From Gammaproteobacteria bacterium (GTDB lineage: Bacteria > Pseudomonadota > Gammaproteobacteria > Porifericomitales > Porifericomitaceae): DNA of 64,000 nt. Shown here piece after piece: positions 40,303 to 50,126 of the stretch (positions within the stretch are counted from its first letter, which is position 1; each line of letters begins with the position of its first letter). The position numbers and the translations under genes were made by a program. The notes below the pieces were generated by a model. It saw only the letters and a program-made list of their open reading frames with translations. It was not told the DNA's origin and searched no databases. The stretch spans positions 1 to 64,000 of the forward strand of contig JABAAT010000065.1 in the NCBI GenBank assembly GCA_014238615.1. Reading direction: 5' to 3'.

Positions 40303-43023
40303 GTGACACAAGAACTGCTCGTCCTGGTTGACGGTTCCTACACCCTGTTCCGGGCTTACCACGCGATGCCCGGGCTGAGCACCGGCGACGGACAACCCAC
40401 CGGCGCCATCCTGGGCTCCCTGAACATCCTGCGCAAGGCGCAGGCTGACTACCAACCGCACTACCTGGCGGTGGTTTTCGACAGTCCCGAGCCCGGCGCG
40501 CGCGCCGAACTCTACCCCGGGTACAAGGCGAACCGCCCACCCATTCCCGGGGAACTGGCGGCGCAAATCGAACCGCTGCAGGCCATCATCAAGGCCCAGG
40601 GAACGACGCTGCTGCACTCCGGCCGGGCGGAAGCCGACGACGTCATCGCCACCCTGGCACAACGCGCCGACAAGCAGGGGCTGCGGGTCTATATATTGTC
40701 CGGCGACAAGGACCTGGCGCAGTTGGTGAACGAGCGCATCACGCTCATCCCGCCGCTTGCCGCCAACCTCCTGGATGCGGCCGGGGTGGAGAAAAAATAC
40801 GGGGTACCCCCGGCCTTGATAGGCGACTGGCTGGCCCTGGTGGGTGACAGCAGCGACAACATCCCGGGAGTCCCCCTGGTGGGTCCCAAGACCGCCTCCA
40901 GGTGGTTAAACCACTACGGCGGCCTGCAACAGCTGCTGGAACAGGCTGACGAACTGAAAGGCAAGGCCGGCGAAAATCTGCGGGCCGGTCGTGAACAGCT
41001 GGCGCTGGCGCGGCGCCTGGTGACCCTGGATTGTGACCTGGCGCTGGATTGCAAACTGCCCGACCTGAAGTCACAGCCGCCCGATTGGGAGCGCCTGCGT
41101 GAGTATTTCCGCAAGTGGGAGTTCAGGTCGTTCCTGGCGGAGTTGGAAAGGCAGGCATCCTCTTGCCCGGAACCCGACGCGCCGCCATCCGGGCCGACCG
41201 AGGCCGAGGCGCACCGGGCCGGCTATGAAGTGCTGCTGTCGGACGAGACATGGCGCCGCTGGCTGGAAAAGTTGCGCGCGGCGGAGTTGTTGAGCCTGAA
41301 ACTGGAGACCACCGGCCCGGACTACATGTGCGCCGAGTTGGCAGGCATCTCCTTCGCGATCGCTCCCGGTGAAGCGGCTTACCTGCCGCTGGCGCACGCT
41401 TATCCGGACGCACCGCCCCAGCTGGATCGGAAGCAGGTGCTGGCGGAACTGCGCCCCCTCCTGGAAGACGAACGGATTCCCAAGCTGGGACACAACCTGA
41501 AATACGATCGGCACGTGTTGTCCCGTTACGGCATTGAACTGCGCGGTATCCGTCATGATTCCATGCTGGAATCCTACGTACTGAACAGCACTGCGGCGCA
41601 CCACGACCTGGATTCGATGGCGCTCCTGTACCTGGGTCGGAAGACCCTGCGTTACGAGGATGTGGCCGGCAAGGGGGCAAAGCAGATGCGTTTTGAGCAG
41701 GTGGCCCTGGAACAGGCGGCGCCGTATGCGGCGGAGCACGCGGACTGCAGTCTATGCCTGCATCGGACGCTGTTTCCACGCCTCCGGGCGACACCTCACC
41801 TGGAGCGGCTCTACCAGGAACTGGAGATGCCGTTGCTCCCCGTGTTGGGATGCATGGAACGCATCGGGGTGCTGGTTGACCGGGAGCGGCTCGACGCGGA
41901 GAGCCGCAAGCTGGAGGAAAATATGGGCGCCCTGGAACGCCGGGCACGGGAACTGGCCGGACGCGACTTCAACCCGGGGTCCACGAAGCAGCTACGGGAA
42001 ATCCTCTACGAACATCTGCTGCTGCCGATCCAGATGCGCACGCCCAAGGGAGAACCTTCCACCGCCGAAGACGCGTTGCGCGACCTGGCCCAACTACACG
42101 AACTGCCGGCGGTGCTGTTGGAGCACCGCGCCCTGAGCAAGCTCAAGAACACCTACACGGACCGGCTGCCGGAACAAATTCACACCGCCACCGGCCGTCT
42201 CCACACTTCTTACCACCAGGCGGTGACGGCCACCGGACGGCTCTCCTCGGCCGAGCCGAACCTGCAGAACATACCGGCGCGCACGGAGGCCGGACGCCGC
42301 ATCCGGGCCGCTTTCGTGGCACCGCCGGGAAGCCGCATCGTGACCGCCGACTATTCCCAGGTGGAGTTGCGCATCATGGCGCACCTGTCCGGTGACACGG
42401 CGCTGAGGCGGGCTTTCGCGGCCGGGGAGGACGTGCATCGCGCCACCGCGGCGGAGATTTTCCAGGTGGCGCCGGAGCAGGTCAGGACGGATCAGCGCCG
42501 CGGCGCCAAGGCCATTAATTTCGGACTCATCTACGGGATGTCTCCCTTCGGGCTGGCGCGCCAGCTGGGCATCCCGCGCGCCGATGCGCAAAGCTACGTG
42601 GAGCGCTATTTCGAGCGCTACTCCAGGGTCCGGGAATTCATGGAGCGCACCCGACAGGAGGCGCGCGTACTGGGCTACGTGGAGACAGTCTTCAAACGCC
42701 GCCTGTACCTGCCTGAATTGCAGTCGAAAAACGCGGCGCGGCGGCGGGGCGCCGAGCGCCGCGCCGTGAATGCCCCCATGCAGGGCAGCGCGGCCGACCT
42801 GATCAAGCGCGCCATGCTGAATGTGGATCGCTGGCTGCGCGAACACTGCCCGGAGGCACGCATGATCATGCAGGTGCACGACGAATTGGTGTTCGAGGCG
42901 CCGGAAGAGCAGGCGGAATGGCTGGGAGAGCAGGTCGGCAGGCTCATGAGCGATGCGGCGGAACTGACGGTTCCCCTGCGCGTGGACACGGGCGTGGGCG
43001 ACAACTGGGAAGAAGCGCACTAG
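40303..43023 (+). CDS. polA: DNA polymerase I, with degenerate 3'-5' exonuclease site
   Basis: 906 residues in the standard three-domain order. The 5' nuclease (1-290) is intact (AEADDVIATLA, LSGDKDLAQLV, GDSSDNIPGVPLVGPKTA). The polymerase is intact (motif A DYSQVELRIMAHLSGD, motif B RRGAKAINFGLIYG, motif C VHDELVFE). In the middle domain the E. coli proofreading residues D355, E357, D424, Y497 and D501 align at a constant offset of 22 with K333, E335, D402, Y475 and H479: two of the metal-binding Asp are replaced. Proofreading is therefore probably lost. GTG start at 40303, chosen because TQELLVLVDGSYTLFRAYHA is the conserved N-terminus. Confidence 0.96.
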   Translation: MTQELLVLVDGSYTLFRAYHAMPGLSTGDGQPTGAILGSLNILRKAQADYQPHYLAVVFDSPEPGARAELYPGYKANRPPIPGELAAQIEPLQAIIKAQGTTLLHSGRAEADDVIATLAQRADKQGLRVYILSGDKDLAQLVNERITLIPPLAANLLDAAGVEKKYGVPPALIGDWLALVGDSSDNIPGVPLVGPKTASRWLNHYGGLQQLLEQADELKGKAGENLRAGREQLALARRLVTLDCDLALDCKLPDLKSQPPDWERLREYFRKWEFRSFLAELERQASSCPEPDAPPSGPTEAEAHRAGYEVLLSDETWRRWLEKLRAAELLSLKLETTGPDYMCAELAGISFAIAPGEAAYLPLAHAYPDAPPQLDRKQVLAELRPLLEDERIPKLGHNLKYDRHVLSRYGIELRGIRHDSMLESYVLNSTAAHHDLDSMALLYLGRKTLRYEDVAGKGAKQMRFEQVALEQAAPYAAEHADCSLCLHRTLFPRLRATPHLERLYQELEMPLLPVLGCMERIGVLVDRERLDAESRKLEENMGALERRARELAGRDFNPGSTKQLREILYEHLLLPIQMRTPKGEPSTAEDALRDLAQLHELPAVLLEHRALSKLKNTYTDRLPEQIHTATGRLHTSYHQAVTATGRLSSAEPNLQNIPARTEAGRRIRAAFVAPPGSRIVTADYSQVELRIMAHLSGDTALRRAFAAGEDVHRATAAEIFQVAPEQVRTDQRRGAKAINFGLIYGMSPFGLARQLGIPRADAQSYVERYFERYSRVREFMERTRQEARVLGYVETVFKRRLYLPELQSKNAARRRGAERRAVNAPMQGSAADLIKRAMLNVDRWLREHCPEARMIMQVHDELVFEAPEEQAEWLGEQVGRLMSDAAELTVPLRVDTGVGDNWEEAH

Positions 43024-43202
43024 GTATGCGCCGACCGTACCAGGGGAGATCACCCGGCCCTCTTTCCTGCTAACATTCCTTTTGCGTTCCATCCCGCGTC
43101 AGCCCGAAACAACCCCCATGCCGCCGTGACCAGTTCCCCAGGCTCTTCCGCCCCTCCCACCGTACGCTCCGCGGCGGCACCGTATGGGCGGTTCCGCCGC
43201 CC

Positions 43203-43958
43203 ATGTTGATTATCCCCGCTATCGATCTCCGCAAAGGCCGCTGTGTGCGCCTGAGCCAGGGGGATATGCAAAGCGAAACAGTGTATTCCAAGGACCCGGT
43301 GCGGATGGCGCGCCACTGGGCGGCGGCCGGCGCACGGCGCCTGCATGTCATCGATCTGGACGGCGCCGTGCACGGGACGCCGAAAAACGCCGAGGTGATC
43401 CACGCCATCGTTGAGAGCCTGCCCGAACTCCCGGTGCAAGTGGGAGGCGGGGTGCGCTCCGCTGAAATCATCCAGGCTTACCTGGAGGCCGGCGCGCACT
43501 ACGTGATCATCGGTACGCGCGCCGTCACCACACCGCATTTCATCACCGACGCCTGCGTTGAATTCCCGGGCCGCATCATCGTATCCCTGGATTCCCGCGA
43601 TGGGCGCCTGGCCACCGAAGGCTGGTCCAAGCTGTCCCGTCACACGGTATTGGACGTGGCCGTGCAGCTGGCAAAAGAGGGTGTGGAGGCCATCATCTTC
43701 ACCGATATCAACCGCGACGGCATGCTGAAGCGCATCAACGTGGAAGCCACCCTGGAACTCTGCCGGTCCGTGCATGTCCCCGTCGTCGCCGCCGGCGGAC
43801 TCACCGACCTGAAGGACGTGAAAGAGCTCTCCGCACTGGTCAAGGAAGGGCTGCTGGGAGCCGTTGCGGGCCGCTCAATTTATGAGAAGACGCTGGATTT
43901 CGCCGCGGCCCAGCGGCTCGCCGATTCCCTGGATCCACCCGGGGAGGCAAGCGCATGA
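43203..43958 (+). CDS. hisA: ProFAR isomerase
   Basis: Fourth enzyme of histidine synthesis, a TIM barrel. It begins [17 protein letters not shown], with the catalytic Asp8, and has VQVGGGVRS and the second Asp in [18 protein letters not shown] closes the phosphate site. 251 residues. First gene of hisA-hisF-hisIE, overlapping hisF by four bases. Confidence 0.97.
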   Translation: MLIIPAIDLRKGRCVRLSQGDMQSETVYSKDPVRMARHWAAAGARRLHVIDLDGAVHGTPKNAEVIHAIVESLPELPVQVGGGVRSAEIIQAYLEAGAHYVIIGTRAVTTPHFITDACVEFPGRIIVSLDSRDGRLATEGWSKLSRHTVLDVAVQLAKEGVEAIIFTDINRDGMLKRINVEATLELCRSVHVPVVAAGGLTDLKDVKELSALVKEGLLGAVAGRSIYEKTLDFAAAQRLADSLDPPGEASA

Positions 43959-44734
43959 GCCTGGCACGGCGCGTCATTCCCTGCCTGGATGTTGACCAGG
44001 GGCGGGTCGTCAAGGGGGTGCGCTTCGTGGAAATCAGGGACGCCGGCGACCCGGTAGCCAGCGCCGCCGCCTACGACACCCAGGGCGCCGACGAATTATT
44101 GTTCCTGGATATCACCGCCAGCTCCGATGAACGTGCCACCATGGTGCGGGTCGTGGAACAGGTCTCCGAGCAGATCTTCATCCCGCTCACCGTGGGCGGC
44201 GGCATCCGCGGGCTCGCGGACGCACGGCGCCTGCTGAGGGCCGGCGCCGATAAGATCAGCGTGAATACCGCGGCGGTGCAAAACCCATCCCTGGTGCGTG
44301 AATTAAGTGACTGCTTCGGGGCGCAGTGCGTGGTGGCGGCCATCGACGCGCGGCGCGTCCCGGGCGGCAATGCCGCCTGGGAGGTGTACACGCACGGCGG
44401 TCGCCGCCCCACCGGCCTGGACTGCCTGCAGTGGGCGGCGCGGCTGGAAGAGCTGGGCGCCGGCGAGATTCTGCTCACCAGCATGGACCGGGACGGGACG
44501 GGAGAGGGCTTTGACCTGGAATTAACCCGGGCGGTCAGCCGCGCGTTGTCCATCCCGGTGATCGCCTCCGGCGGAGTCGGTACGCTGGAACACTTGGTGC
44601 AGGGCGTCCTGGAGGGCGAGGCCGACGCCGTGCTGGCGGCCAGCATCTTTCACTTCGGGCGCCACAGCATCGCCGAGGCCAAGCGGGAACTGGCACGGCA
44701 CGGCATTCCGGTGTGCCCGGTGCCGACGGCATGA
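43955..44734 (+). CDS. hisF: imidazole glycerol phosphate synthase subunit HisF
   Basis: The cyclase half of IGP synthase, which takes ammonia from HisH. It shows [17 protein letters not shown] with catalytic Asp11, PLTVGGGIR, and the second Asp in TSMDRDGT, ending [12 protein letters not shown]. 259 residues. The HisH glutaminase gene is not immediately upstream of hisA. Confidence 0.97.
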   Translation: MSLARRVIPCLDVDQGRVVKGVRFVEIRDAGDPVASAAAYDTQGADELLFLDITASSDERATMVRVVEQVSEQIFIPLTVGGGIRGLADARRLLRAGADKISVNTAAVQNPSLVRELSDCFGAQCVVAAIDARRVPGGNAAWEVYTHGGRRPTGLDCLQWAARLEELGAGEILLTSMDRDGTGEGFDLELTRAVSRALSIPVIASGGVGTLEHLVQGVLEGEADAVLAASIFHFGRHSIAEAKRELARHGIPVCPVPTA

Positions 44735-45465
44735 GCGCGGACAAGACATCCAACACCGGCGCCGGGAGCATGGGCGCAGGGGCGGCCGGCGACGCCTGGT
44801 TGGATAGTGTGCGTTGGAACGACGACGGCCTGGTTTCGGTGATCACCCGGGAGGCGCGGAGCGGCGTCGTACTGATGTCCGCCTGGATGAACCGCGAGGC
44901 GTTGCGCCGCAGCCTGCGGGAGGGACGGGCCTGCTACTGGTCGCGCTCCCGGCGCTGCCTGTGGCGCAAAGGCGACACTTCCGGCAATTTCCAGGAAGTG
45001 TGCGGCGTCCGCCTGGACTGCGACGCCGACACCCTGTTGCTGGATGTCATACAGCACGGCGCCGGGGCCTGCCACACCGGACGGATGCACTGCTTCTTCC
45101 GCCGCCTGCGGGACGGCGCCTGGAAGGAAGAAAAGGATCATGACGAGGCTCCCAGGCCGCCGGACGCGGAAAGCCGACTGGAGCACCTGGCCTTGTTGCT
45201 GGAGCAACGCAGGCAGGCCGACCCGGCGCATTCCTACGTGGCCGCCCTGCACCGGGACGGCCTCGATCGGATTCTGAAAAAAGTCGGCGAGGAAGCCGCC
45301 GAAACCATCATCGCCGCCAAGGGAGGGGAGCCCGCCGAGCTCATCCATGAAACCGCCGATCTCTGGTTCCACACTCTCGTGCTGCTGGCCCATATGGGCC
45401 TTGGCCCAAGGGAAGTGCTGGCTGAACTGGAAAGACGCCGCCCGCCGCGCGATTCTGACATATAA
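44731..45465 (+). CDS. hisIE: bifunctional PRA-CH / PRA-PH (HisIE)
   Basis: A fusion for steps 2 and 3 of histidine synthesis. Residues ~25-130 are the cyclohydrolase HisI ([25 protein letters not shown], and the zinc-site CDAD...C ending GACHTG...CF). Residues ~150-240 are the pyrophosphohydrolase HisE ([28 protein letters not shown]). It starts at ATG 44731, overlapping the hisF stop as ATGA. About 20 poorly conserved residues precede the HisI domain. Confidence 0.95.
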   Translation: MSADKTSNTGAGSMGAGAAGDAWLDSVRWNDDGLVSVITREARSGVVLMSAWMNREALRRSLREGRACYWSRSRRCLWRKGDTSGNFQEVCGVRLDCDADTLLLDVIQHGAGACHTGRMHCFFRRLRDGAWKEEKDHDEAPRPPDAESRLEHLALLLEQRRQADPAHSYVAALHRDGLDRILKKVGEEAAETIIAAKGGEPAELIHETADLWFHTLVLLAHMGLGPREVLAELERRRPPRDSDI

Positions 45466-45527
45466 TAGGGGCTTGGCCGAGCTTGCTTCGTCCCTCCCCC
45501 ACCCACACACAAAGGAGCTAACGTCCC

Positions 45528-45752
45528 TTGAGCTTTGGTACAGGTGAACTGGTTCTCCTGCTGGCCCTCGGCGCCCTGATCTTCGGCACCAGGAAGCTGC
45601 GCAACGTGGGCGGTGACCTGGGCTCCGCCGTCAAGGGGTTTCGCAAGGCGCTGAGCGAAGAGCCCGAGGAGGAAAAACAGGACGTCCCGGCGGGTGACGC
45701 CAAGGCATCGCAGGCGGCGCCGCGGGATGACGGGAAGGACAAAGCACCCTAG
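45528..45752 (+). CDS. tatA: Sec-independent translocase protein TatA
   Basis: A 74-residue TatA: one N-terminal membrane helix ([19 protein letters not shown]), the FGT hinge and an amphipathic helix ([18 protein letters not shown]), then a charged tail. It starts at TTG behind AAAGGAG. Located after hisIE, a common place for tat genes. No tatB follows. Confidence 0.93.
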   Translation: MSFGTGELVLLLALGALIFGTRKLRNVGGDLGSAVKGFRKALSEEPEEEKQDVPAGDAKASQAAPRDDGKDKAP

Positions 45753-45798
45753 CCGTTCCGAAGGGAGTGTCGAGACGGGAGGCCGGGGGCAACCGTCC

Positions 45799-46545
45799 AT
45801 GGGGTTCCTGGACCATCTTGATGAATTGCGGCGGCGCCTGCTGCGCTCCCTGGCCTGCCTGCTGCTGGTCTTCCTGGGGCTATCCTGGTTCGCGCGCGAC
45901 CTGTTCGCACTGTTCGCCGGGCCCATGATAGAGCGCATGCCGGGCCAGGCCACCATGCTGGCCATCGACGTGACAGCGCCCTTCCTGGTTCCCCTGAAGC
46001 TTTGCCTGCTCCTGGCCGTGTTTCTTTGCATGCCCTACCTGCTCCACCAGCTTTGGGCTTTCGTGGCTCCCGGTCTTTACCGGGGTGAACGCCGCCTGGC
46101 GCTGCCGCTGCTGTTCTCCAGCCTGCTGCTGTTTTACCTGGGCAGCGCCTTTGCCTACTGGGTGGTGTTGCCGTTGTTGTTCCTGTTCATCGCATCCATG
46201 ACGCCCGAGGGCGTCCAGATGATGACTGACATCAACCGCTATTTCGGCTTCTCCATCAAGATGTTCCTGGCCTTCGGCATCGCCTTCGAGACCCCGGTGC
46301 TGATTGTCCTGCTGGTGCGCACCGGCGCGGTGGAAGTGGAACAGCTGGCGGCCAAACGCGCCTACGTGTTCGTGGGCTGCTTCATCGTCGGCATGCTGCT
46401 GACTCCTCCGGACGTCATCTCGCAGTGCCTGCTGGCGATCCCCGTCTGGCTTCTCTATGAGCTGGGCCTGTGCATCAGTCGCCGGATGCGGAAACCGCCC
46501 CGGACCTCCGACGACGACCTCGGGCTTGAGTCCGGGCCTCCCTAG
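45799..46545 (+). CDS. tatC: Sec-independent translocase protein TatC
   Basis: The twin-arginine signal receptor. 248 residues with six transmembrane helices: MGFLDHLDELRRRLL, P....LK....... LCMPYLLHQLWAFVAPGLYRGER, YFGFSIKMFLAFGIAFETPV and the TPPDV..Q loop. It follows tatA by 46 bp with no tatB between them. Confidence 0.95.
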   Translation: MGFLDHLDELRRRLLRSLACLLLVFLGLSWFARDLFALFAGPMIERMPGQATMLAIDVTAPFLVPLKLCLLLAVFLCMPYLLHQLWAFVAPGLYRGERRLALPLLFSSLLLFYLGSAFAYWVVLPLLFLFIASMTPEGVQMMTDINRYFGFSIKMFLAFGIAFETPVLIVLLVRTGAVEVEQLAAKRAYVFVGCFIVGMLLTPPDVISQCLLAIPVWLLYELGLCISRRMRKPPRTSDDDLGLESGPP

Positions 46546-46579
46546 GTACGGCGTCGTATCAACAAGACGACGGCAGCCC

Positions 46580-47797
46580 ATGCATAGACGTTCCTTTCTC
46601 AAGGCGGCTGCCACGACCTGCCTGGGCGGCCTGCTGCCCGGCTGCGGCGTTTTCAACCCCTGTGAGCCGCCGCGGGATTTCGATGAGGAGGAACAAGAAC
46701 TGTTCGGGGAGGCCCTGGACGGCATCCATCCCAGCCGCCTGTGGGATACGCACGTGCATCTCATCGGCAGGGGCGACAGCCACAGCGGCATTTGGGTCAA
46801 TCCACGCTTTCGGAAGTTCCGGCACCTGGGCTGGAACACCCGTTACAAGTTCTACCTGGACGCCGCCTGCCTGGATGAAGACGAGGACGAGATCGACACG
46901 GGCTACGTCAGGCAACTGCTGAATCTGCATCTCCAGATGCCGAAACGCGGCAAGCTCATGCTGCTGGCTTTTGACTACTACCATGGGGAAGAAGGAAAAC
47001 GCGACCTGGAACGCAGCACCCTGCATGTCCCCAACGCGTACGCCGCGCGGCTCGCCGCCCGTTATCCACGGGAATTTGAGTGGGCCGCCTCGATCCACCC
47101 TTACCGGGAAGACTGCCTGGAGGCCCTGGAACAAGCGGCGGCGCACGACGCCCGCGCCGTCAAGTGGCTGCCGCAGGCCATGGGCATGGATCCGGCATCA
47201 CCCCTGTGTGACCGCTTCTACGAGCGCGTCGCGGCGCTGGGCCTGCCGCTGCTGGTGCACGTCGGCCGGGAACATGCGATGCCGGTGCCCGACCAATCGC
47301 TGGGCAACCCCCTGCGCCTGCGGCGCGCCCTGGAACACGGCGTGCGGGTCATTGCCGCGCACTGCGGACGGGAAGCAGACGGCGTGGACTTGGATCGCGG
47401 CCCGCACGGCCCGCGCCGCGACAATTTTGAACTGTTCAGCCGCCTCATGGAAAACCCCGATTACGAACGACTCCTGCTGGGCGACGTTTCCGCCGTCTTT
47501 CTTACCATCCACGACAACGCGCCCGCACGGGCGATTCTTGAGCGCACCGAATGGCACCCGCGCCTGCTGTACGGTTCCGACTACCCTTTGCCCGCCATCC
47601 GGCCCCTCATCGACACTGACCGTTTCGTTGGACTCGGCATGCTCAAAAAAACAGGGGCAAAGGCCCTGGAACGGGTGCGCCGCTACAACCCGATGCTGTA
47701 CCACCTGCTGCTGCTCCGCCTGCTGCGCTACAACGGCAAGAGCCTCCGCCCCGAGGTGTTCCATACCCGCGACCACCTGCTCCCCCAGGCAGCCTGA
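46580..47797 (+). CDS. Tat-targeted lipoprotein of the amidohydrolase superfamily
   Basis: 405 residues. The N-terminus MHRRSFLKAAATTCLGG is a twin-arginine signal (RRSFLK) and ends in a lipobox-like LLPGC22. The mature part is a metal-dependent TIM-barrel hydrolase: DTHVHLIG at strand 1, LPLLVHVGRE, IAAHCGREADG and a final YGSDYPLP with the catalytic-type Asp. Substrate is unknown. It begins 34 bp after tatC, so a probable Tat substrate is encoded beside its exporter. Confidence 0.85.
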   Translation: MHRRSFLKAAATTCLGGLLPGCGVFNPCEPPRDFDEEEQELFGEALDGIHPSRLWDTHVHLIGRGDSHSGIWVNPRFRKFRHLGWNTRYKFYLDAACLDEDEDEIDTGYVRQLLNLHLQMPKRGKLMLLAFDYYHGEEGKRDLERSTLHVPNAYAARLAARYPREFEWAASIHPYREDCLEALEQAAAHDARAVKWLPQAMGMDPASPLCDRFYERVAALGLPLLVHVGREHAMPVPDQSLGNPLRLRRALEHGVRVIAAHCGREADGVDLDRGPHGPRRDNFELFSRLMENPDYERLLLGDVSAVFLTIHDNAPARAILERTEWHPRLLYGSDYPLPAIRPLIDTDRFVGLGMLKKTGAKALERVRRYNPMLYHLLLLRLLRYNGKSLRPEVFHTRDHLLPQAA

Positions 47798-47902
47798 GGA
47801 GGAAGCTCCGGGGGGTCATCCAGGCGGGCGGCGCACCGGCCTCACCTCCTGAAGCGGCTTCCGGAAAAGACGACAGCGCCGCGGGCGGCCGAGCCGGCGA
47901 CC

Positions 47903-48328
47903 CTAGGATTGTTCCCAGGGCAGATTGTGGAAACGCCAGCCGTTCAAAGTATTACGATGCCGCCGTTCATCCAACTGCCCTTCAAACCCCTCGCTGATAT
48001 TGCTGACATCCTGAAACCCGGCACGGAGCAACGCCAGGCCCGCATTGCGGGAACGCGTCCCGCTGCGGCACAGCATCAGCACCGGGCGCTGTTCCAGGGG
48101 CACCGCGCCGTCACGCCCTTCCAGGGCCGCGCGCACCCTGGCCGGGAACTCCAGGTCCTCCCGCCATTCGGGAAACTCCTGCCACGGTACATGTACCGCT
48201 TCCACCGGATGCCCCACGTAGTGATATTCCATGGCGGTGCGCACATCCACGAGAACCGCCTCCAGCTGCTTTTGCAACGACTCCCAGGCCTCCACCGGAT
48301 GAATTTCTTTCACTCCTTTCACACTCAT
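47903..48328 (-). CDS. rhodanese-like protein
   Basis: A 141-residue single-domain rhodanese with the active-site Cys in LMLCRSGTRSRNAG and the opening VLVDVRTAMEYHYVGHPVEAVHVPW. These transfer sulfane sulfur or act in cyanide and thiosulfate handling. No signal peptide from the chosen ATG. Transcribed opposite to gcvH. Confidence 0.88.
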   Translation of the reverse strand: MSVKGVKEIHPVEAWESLQKQLEAVLVDVRTAMEYHYVGHPVEAVHVPWQEFPEWREDLEFPARVRAALEGRDGAVPLEQRPVLMLCRSGTRSRNAGLALLRAGFQDVSNISEGFEGQLDERRHRNTLNGWRFHNLPWEQS

Positions 48329-48485
48329 GTTGTATACTCCTGCGACGGATGCCTGAAAACCAGCAAAACAACCGGCCACACACCCGGATTATAGAGCAAT
48401 TGCACGAACCTACGGTGGATCAACAGCGCACCCGCCAGGAGCGTGCAGCCCCGGGGCCCCTCGTACGGCGCGGCGGCCTGTTCTA

Positions 48486-48875
48486 ATGAACGACTTCCCC
48501 AGGGACCTGTTCTATGACCCCGGCCATACCTGGGTCAACACCCTGGACGACGGCACCGTGCGCATCGGCCTCACAGACCACGCCCAGGAGGAACTGGGAG
48601 ACATCGTCTTCGTTGAACTCCCCACCCCCCACAGCCGTTTTGCGCGGGACCAGGAATGCGGCGTGATCGAATCGGTCAAGTCCACCTCCGATCTGCGCTG
48701 CCCGCTGAGCGGCGAGGTCGTGACCGTGAACCAGGACCTGGAAGAAAACCCCGCATGGGTCAACAGTGCACCTTACGACAACGGCTGGTTATTCCAGCTA
48801 CGCCCGGACGACACGGCGGAACTGGAACAACTACTGGACGAATCCAGTTACAGGCGCCTGATCCAGGGCGACTGA
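48486..48875 (+). CDS. gcvH: glycine cleavage system H protein
   Basis: 129 residues; H protein carries the lipoyl-bound aminomethyl group between GcvP, GcvT and Lpd. The lipoylation Lys65 lies in IESVKSTSDL. Starts MNDFPRDLFYDPGHTWV. No gcvT or gcvP is adjacent, so it is a stand-alone H protein. The stop codon lies in the first copy of a 14-bp duplication. Confidence 0.95.
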   Translation: MNDFPRDLFYDPGHTWVNTLDDGTVRIGLTDHAQEELGDIVFVELPTPHSRFARDQECGVIESVKSTSDLRCPLSGEVVTVNQDLEENPAWVNSAPYDNGWLFQLRPDDTAELEQLLDESSYRRLIQGD

Positions 48876-48888
48876 TTCAGGGCGACTG
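48861..48888 (+). repeat. 14-bp tandem duplication of the gcvH 3' end
   Basis: ATCCAGGGCGACTG and ATTCAGGGCGACTG follow each other. The first contains the last sense codons and the stop of gcvH; the second repeats both, including a second in-register GACTGA. Confidence 0.9.
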
Positions 48889-48914
48889 AACACACTTTTA
48901 AGGAGGAACTTCTT

Positions 48915-49412
48915 ATGGCCAGGATCACCCTGCACGACACTCCCTGCCGCACCTGCGGCGAACTCCCACCGGTGGGCGCCAAGGCCCCCGACTTTCTCCT
49001 GACCGACGCGGAACTCAAGGATCTGGGCCTGGCCGACTTCCAGGGTAAACGCAAGCTTATCAGCTGCATACCCAGCGTGGACACCCCGGTCTGCGCGCTG
49101 TCCACGCGCAAGTTCAACGAGAAAGCCGAACAGGAAAACGATGTGGTGTTCCTGACCGTCTCCGCCGATCTGCCCTTCGCCCTGAAGCGCTTCTGCGCGT
49201 CCGAGCAAACACAGAAGGTCAAGGCGCTTTCCATGATGCGCAACCGCCGCTTCGCCGAGGACTATGGGCTGCTGATCGAAGACGGCCCCCTGGCCGGACT
49301 CTGCGCCCGCGCGGTGCTCGTGCTGGACGAGGAGGACCGCGTCGTCTATCGTCAACTGGTCACCGAGGTCACGGACGAACCCGACTACGAAGCGGCTCTC
49401 CGTGCCCTATGA
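48915..49412 (+). CDS. tpx: thiol peroxidase Tpx
   Basis: A 165-residue atypical 2-Cys peroxiredoxin that reduces lipid and organic hydroperoxides. Peroxidatic Cys60 lies in SVDTPVCALSTRKFNE and resolving Cys94 in RFCASEQ. Strong ribosome-binding site AAGGAGG upstream. Confidence 0.95.
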   Translation: MARITLHDTPCRTCGELPPVGAKAPDFLLTDAELKDLGLADFQGKRKLISCIPSVDTPVCALSTRKFNEKAEQENDVVFLTVSADLPFALKRFCASEQTQKVKALSMMRNRRFAEDYGLLIEDGPLAGLCARAVLVLDEEDRVVYRQLVTEVTDEPDYEAALRAL

Positions 49413-49514
49413 AGGTTGACACCAGTTGGATGAGGCCGGAACGCCCGCCGGCCGCGTTTTAAGGAGCCGGTCGTCACCTCCACGCATGGTTCGGCGGCTT
49501 CGGATGAAAGCGTT

Positions 49515-50126
49515 ATGAGCATCCCCGATATCAGTGGCGTGGTCTTGGCCGGGGGACGGGGGCGGCGCCTGGGCGGTATGGACAAGGGATTGCGGCTCCT
49601 GGCGAACCGACCGCTGGTGGAATACGTATTGGAGGCCCTGGGGGGGCAGGTACGGGAACTTCTTATCAACGCGAACCGCAACGTGGAACGCTACGGGCGC
49701 TATGGTTACCAGGTGATTCCGGATCACCCGCCGGGCTTCGAGGGACCACTGGCGGGCATGGCCGCGGCCCTGGAGGCGGCCGCCCACCCGTGGGTGCTGT
49801 GCGCGCCCTGCGACTGTCCGAGGCCGCCCCCCGACCTGGCCATTCGCATGCAGCGGAGGCTGCACGCGGAGCAGGCCCGTATCTGCACCGCCTGGGACGG
49901 GACCCGCGTGCACCCGGTGTTCGCCCTGCTGGACCGGGAGCTGTTGCCTTCGCTGCAGGCCTACCTGGCCGCCGGGGGCCGCAAGATCGACACCTGGTTT
50001 GCCGAACACCCCCTGGCGCGGGAGGATTTTTCGGATCATCCGGGGGCTTTTCGCAATCTCAACACACCGGGGGAACTCCTCATCATGGAGCGGGAGTTGT
50101 GTGCCGGAACGGCGGCCGTCTCGTGA
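49515..50126 (+). CDS. mobA: molybdenum cofactor guanylyltransferase
   Basis: MobA attaches GMP from GTP to molybdopterin. The nucleotide site GVVLAGGRGRRLGGMDKGL opens the protein, followed by INANRN..RY...G, the GPLAGM segment and CAPCDCP. 203 residues. Its stop overlaps the moeA start (GTGA). Confidence 0.95.
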   Translation: MSIPDISGVVLAGGRGRRLGGMDKGLRLLANRPLVEYVLEALGGQVRELLINANRNVERYGRYGYQVIPDHPPGFEGPLAGMAAALEAAAHPWVLCAPCDCPRPPPDLAIRMQRRLHAEQARICTAWDGTRVHPVFALLDRELLPSLQAYLAAGGRKIDTWFAEHPLAREDFSDHPGAFRNLNTPGELLIMERELCAGTAAVS

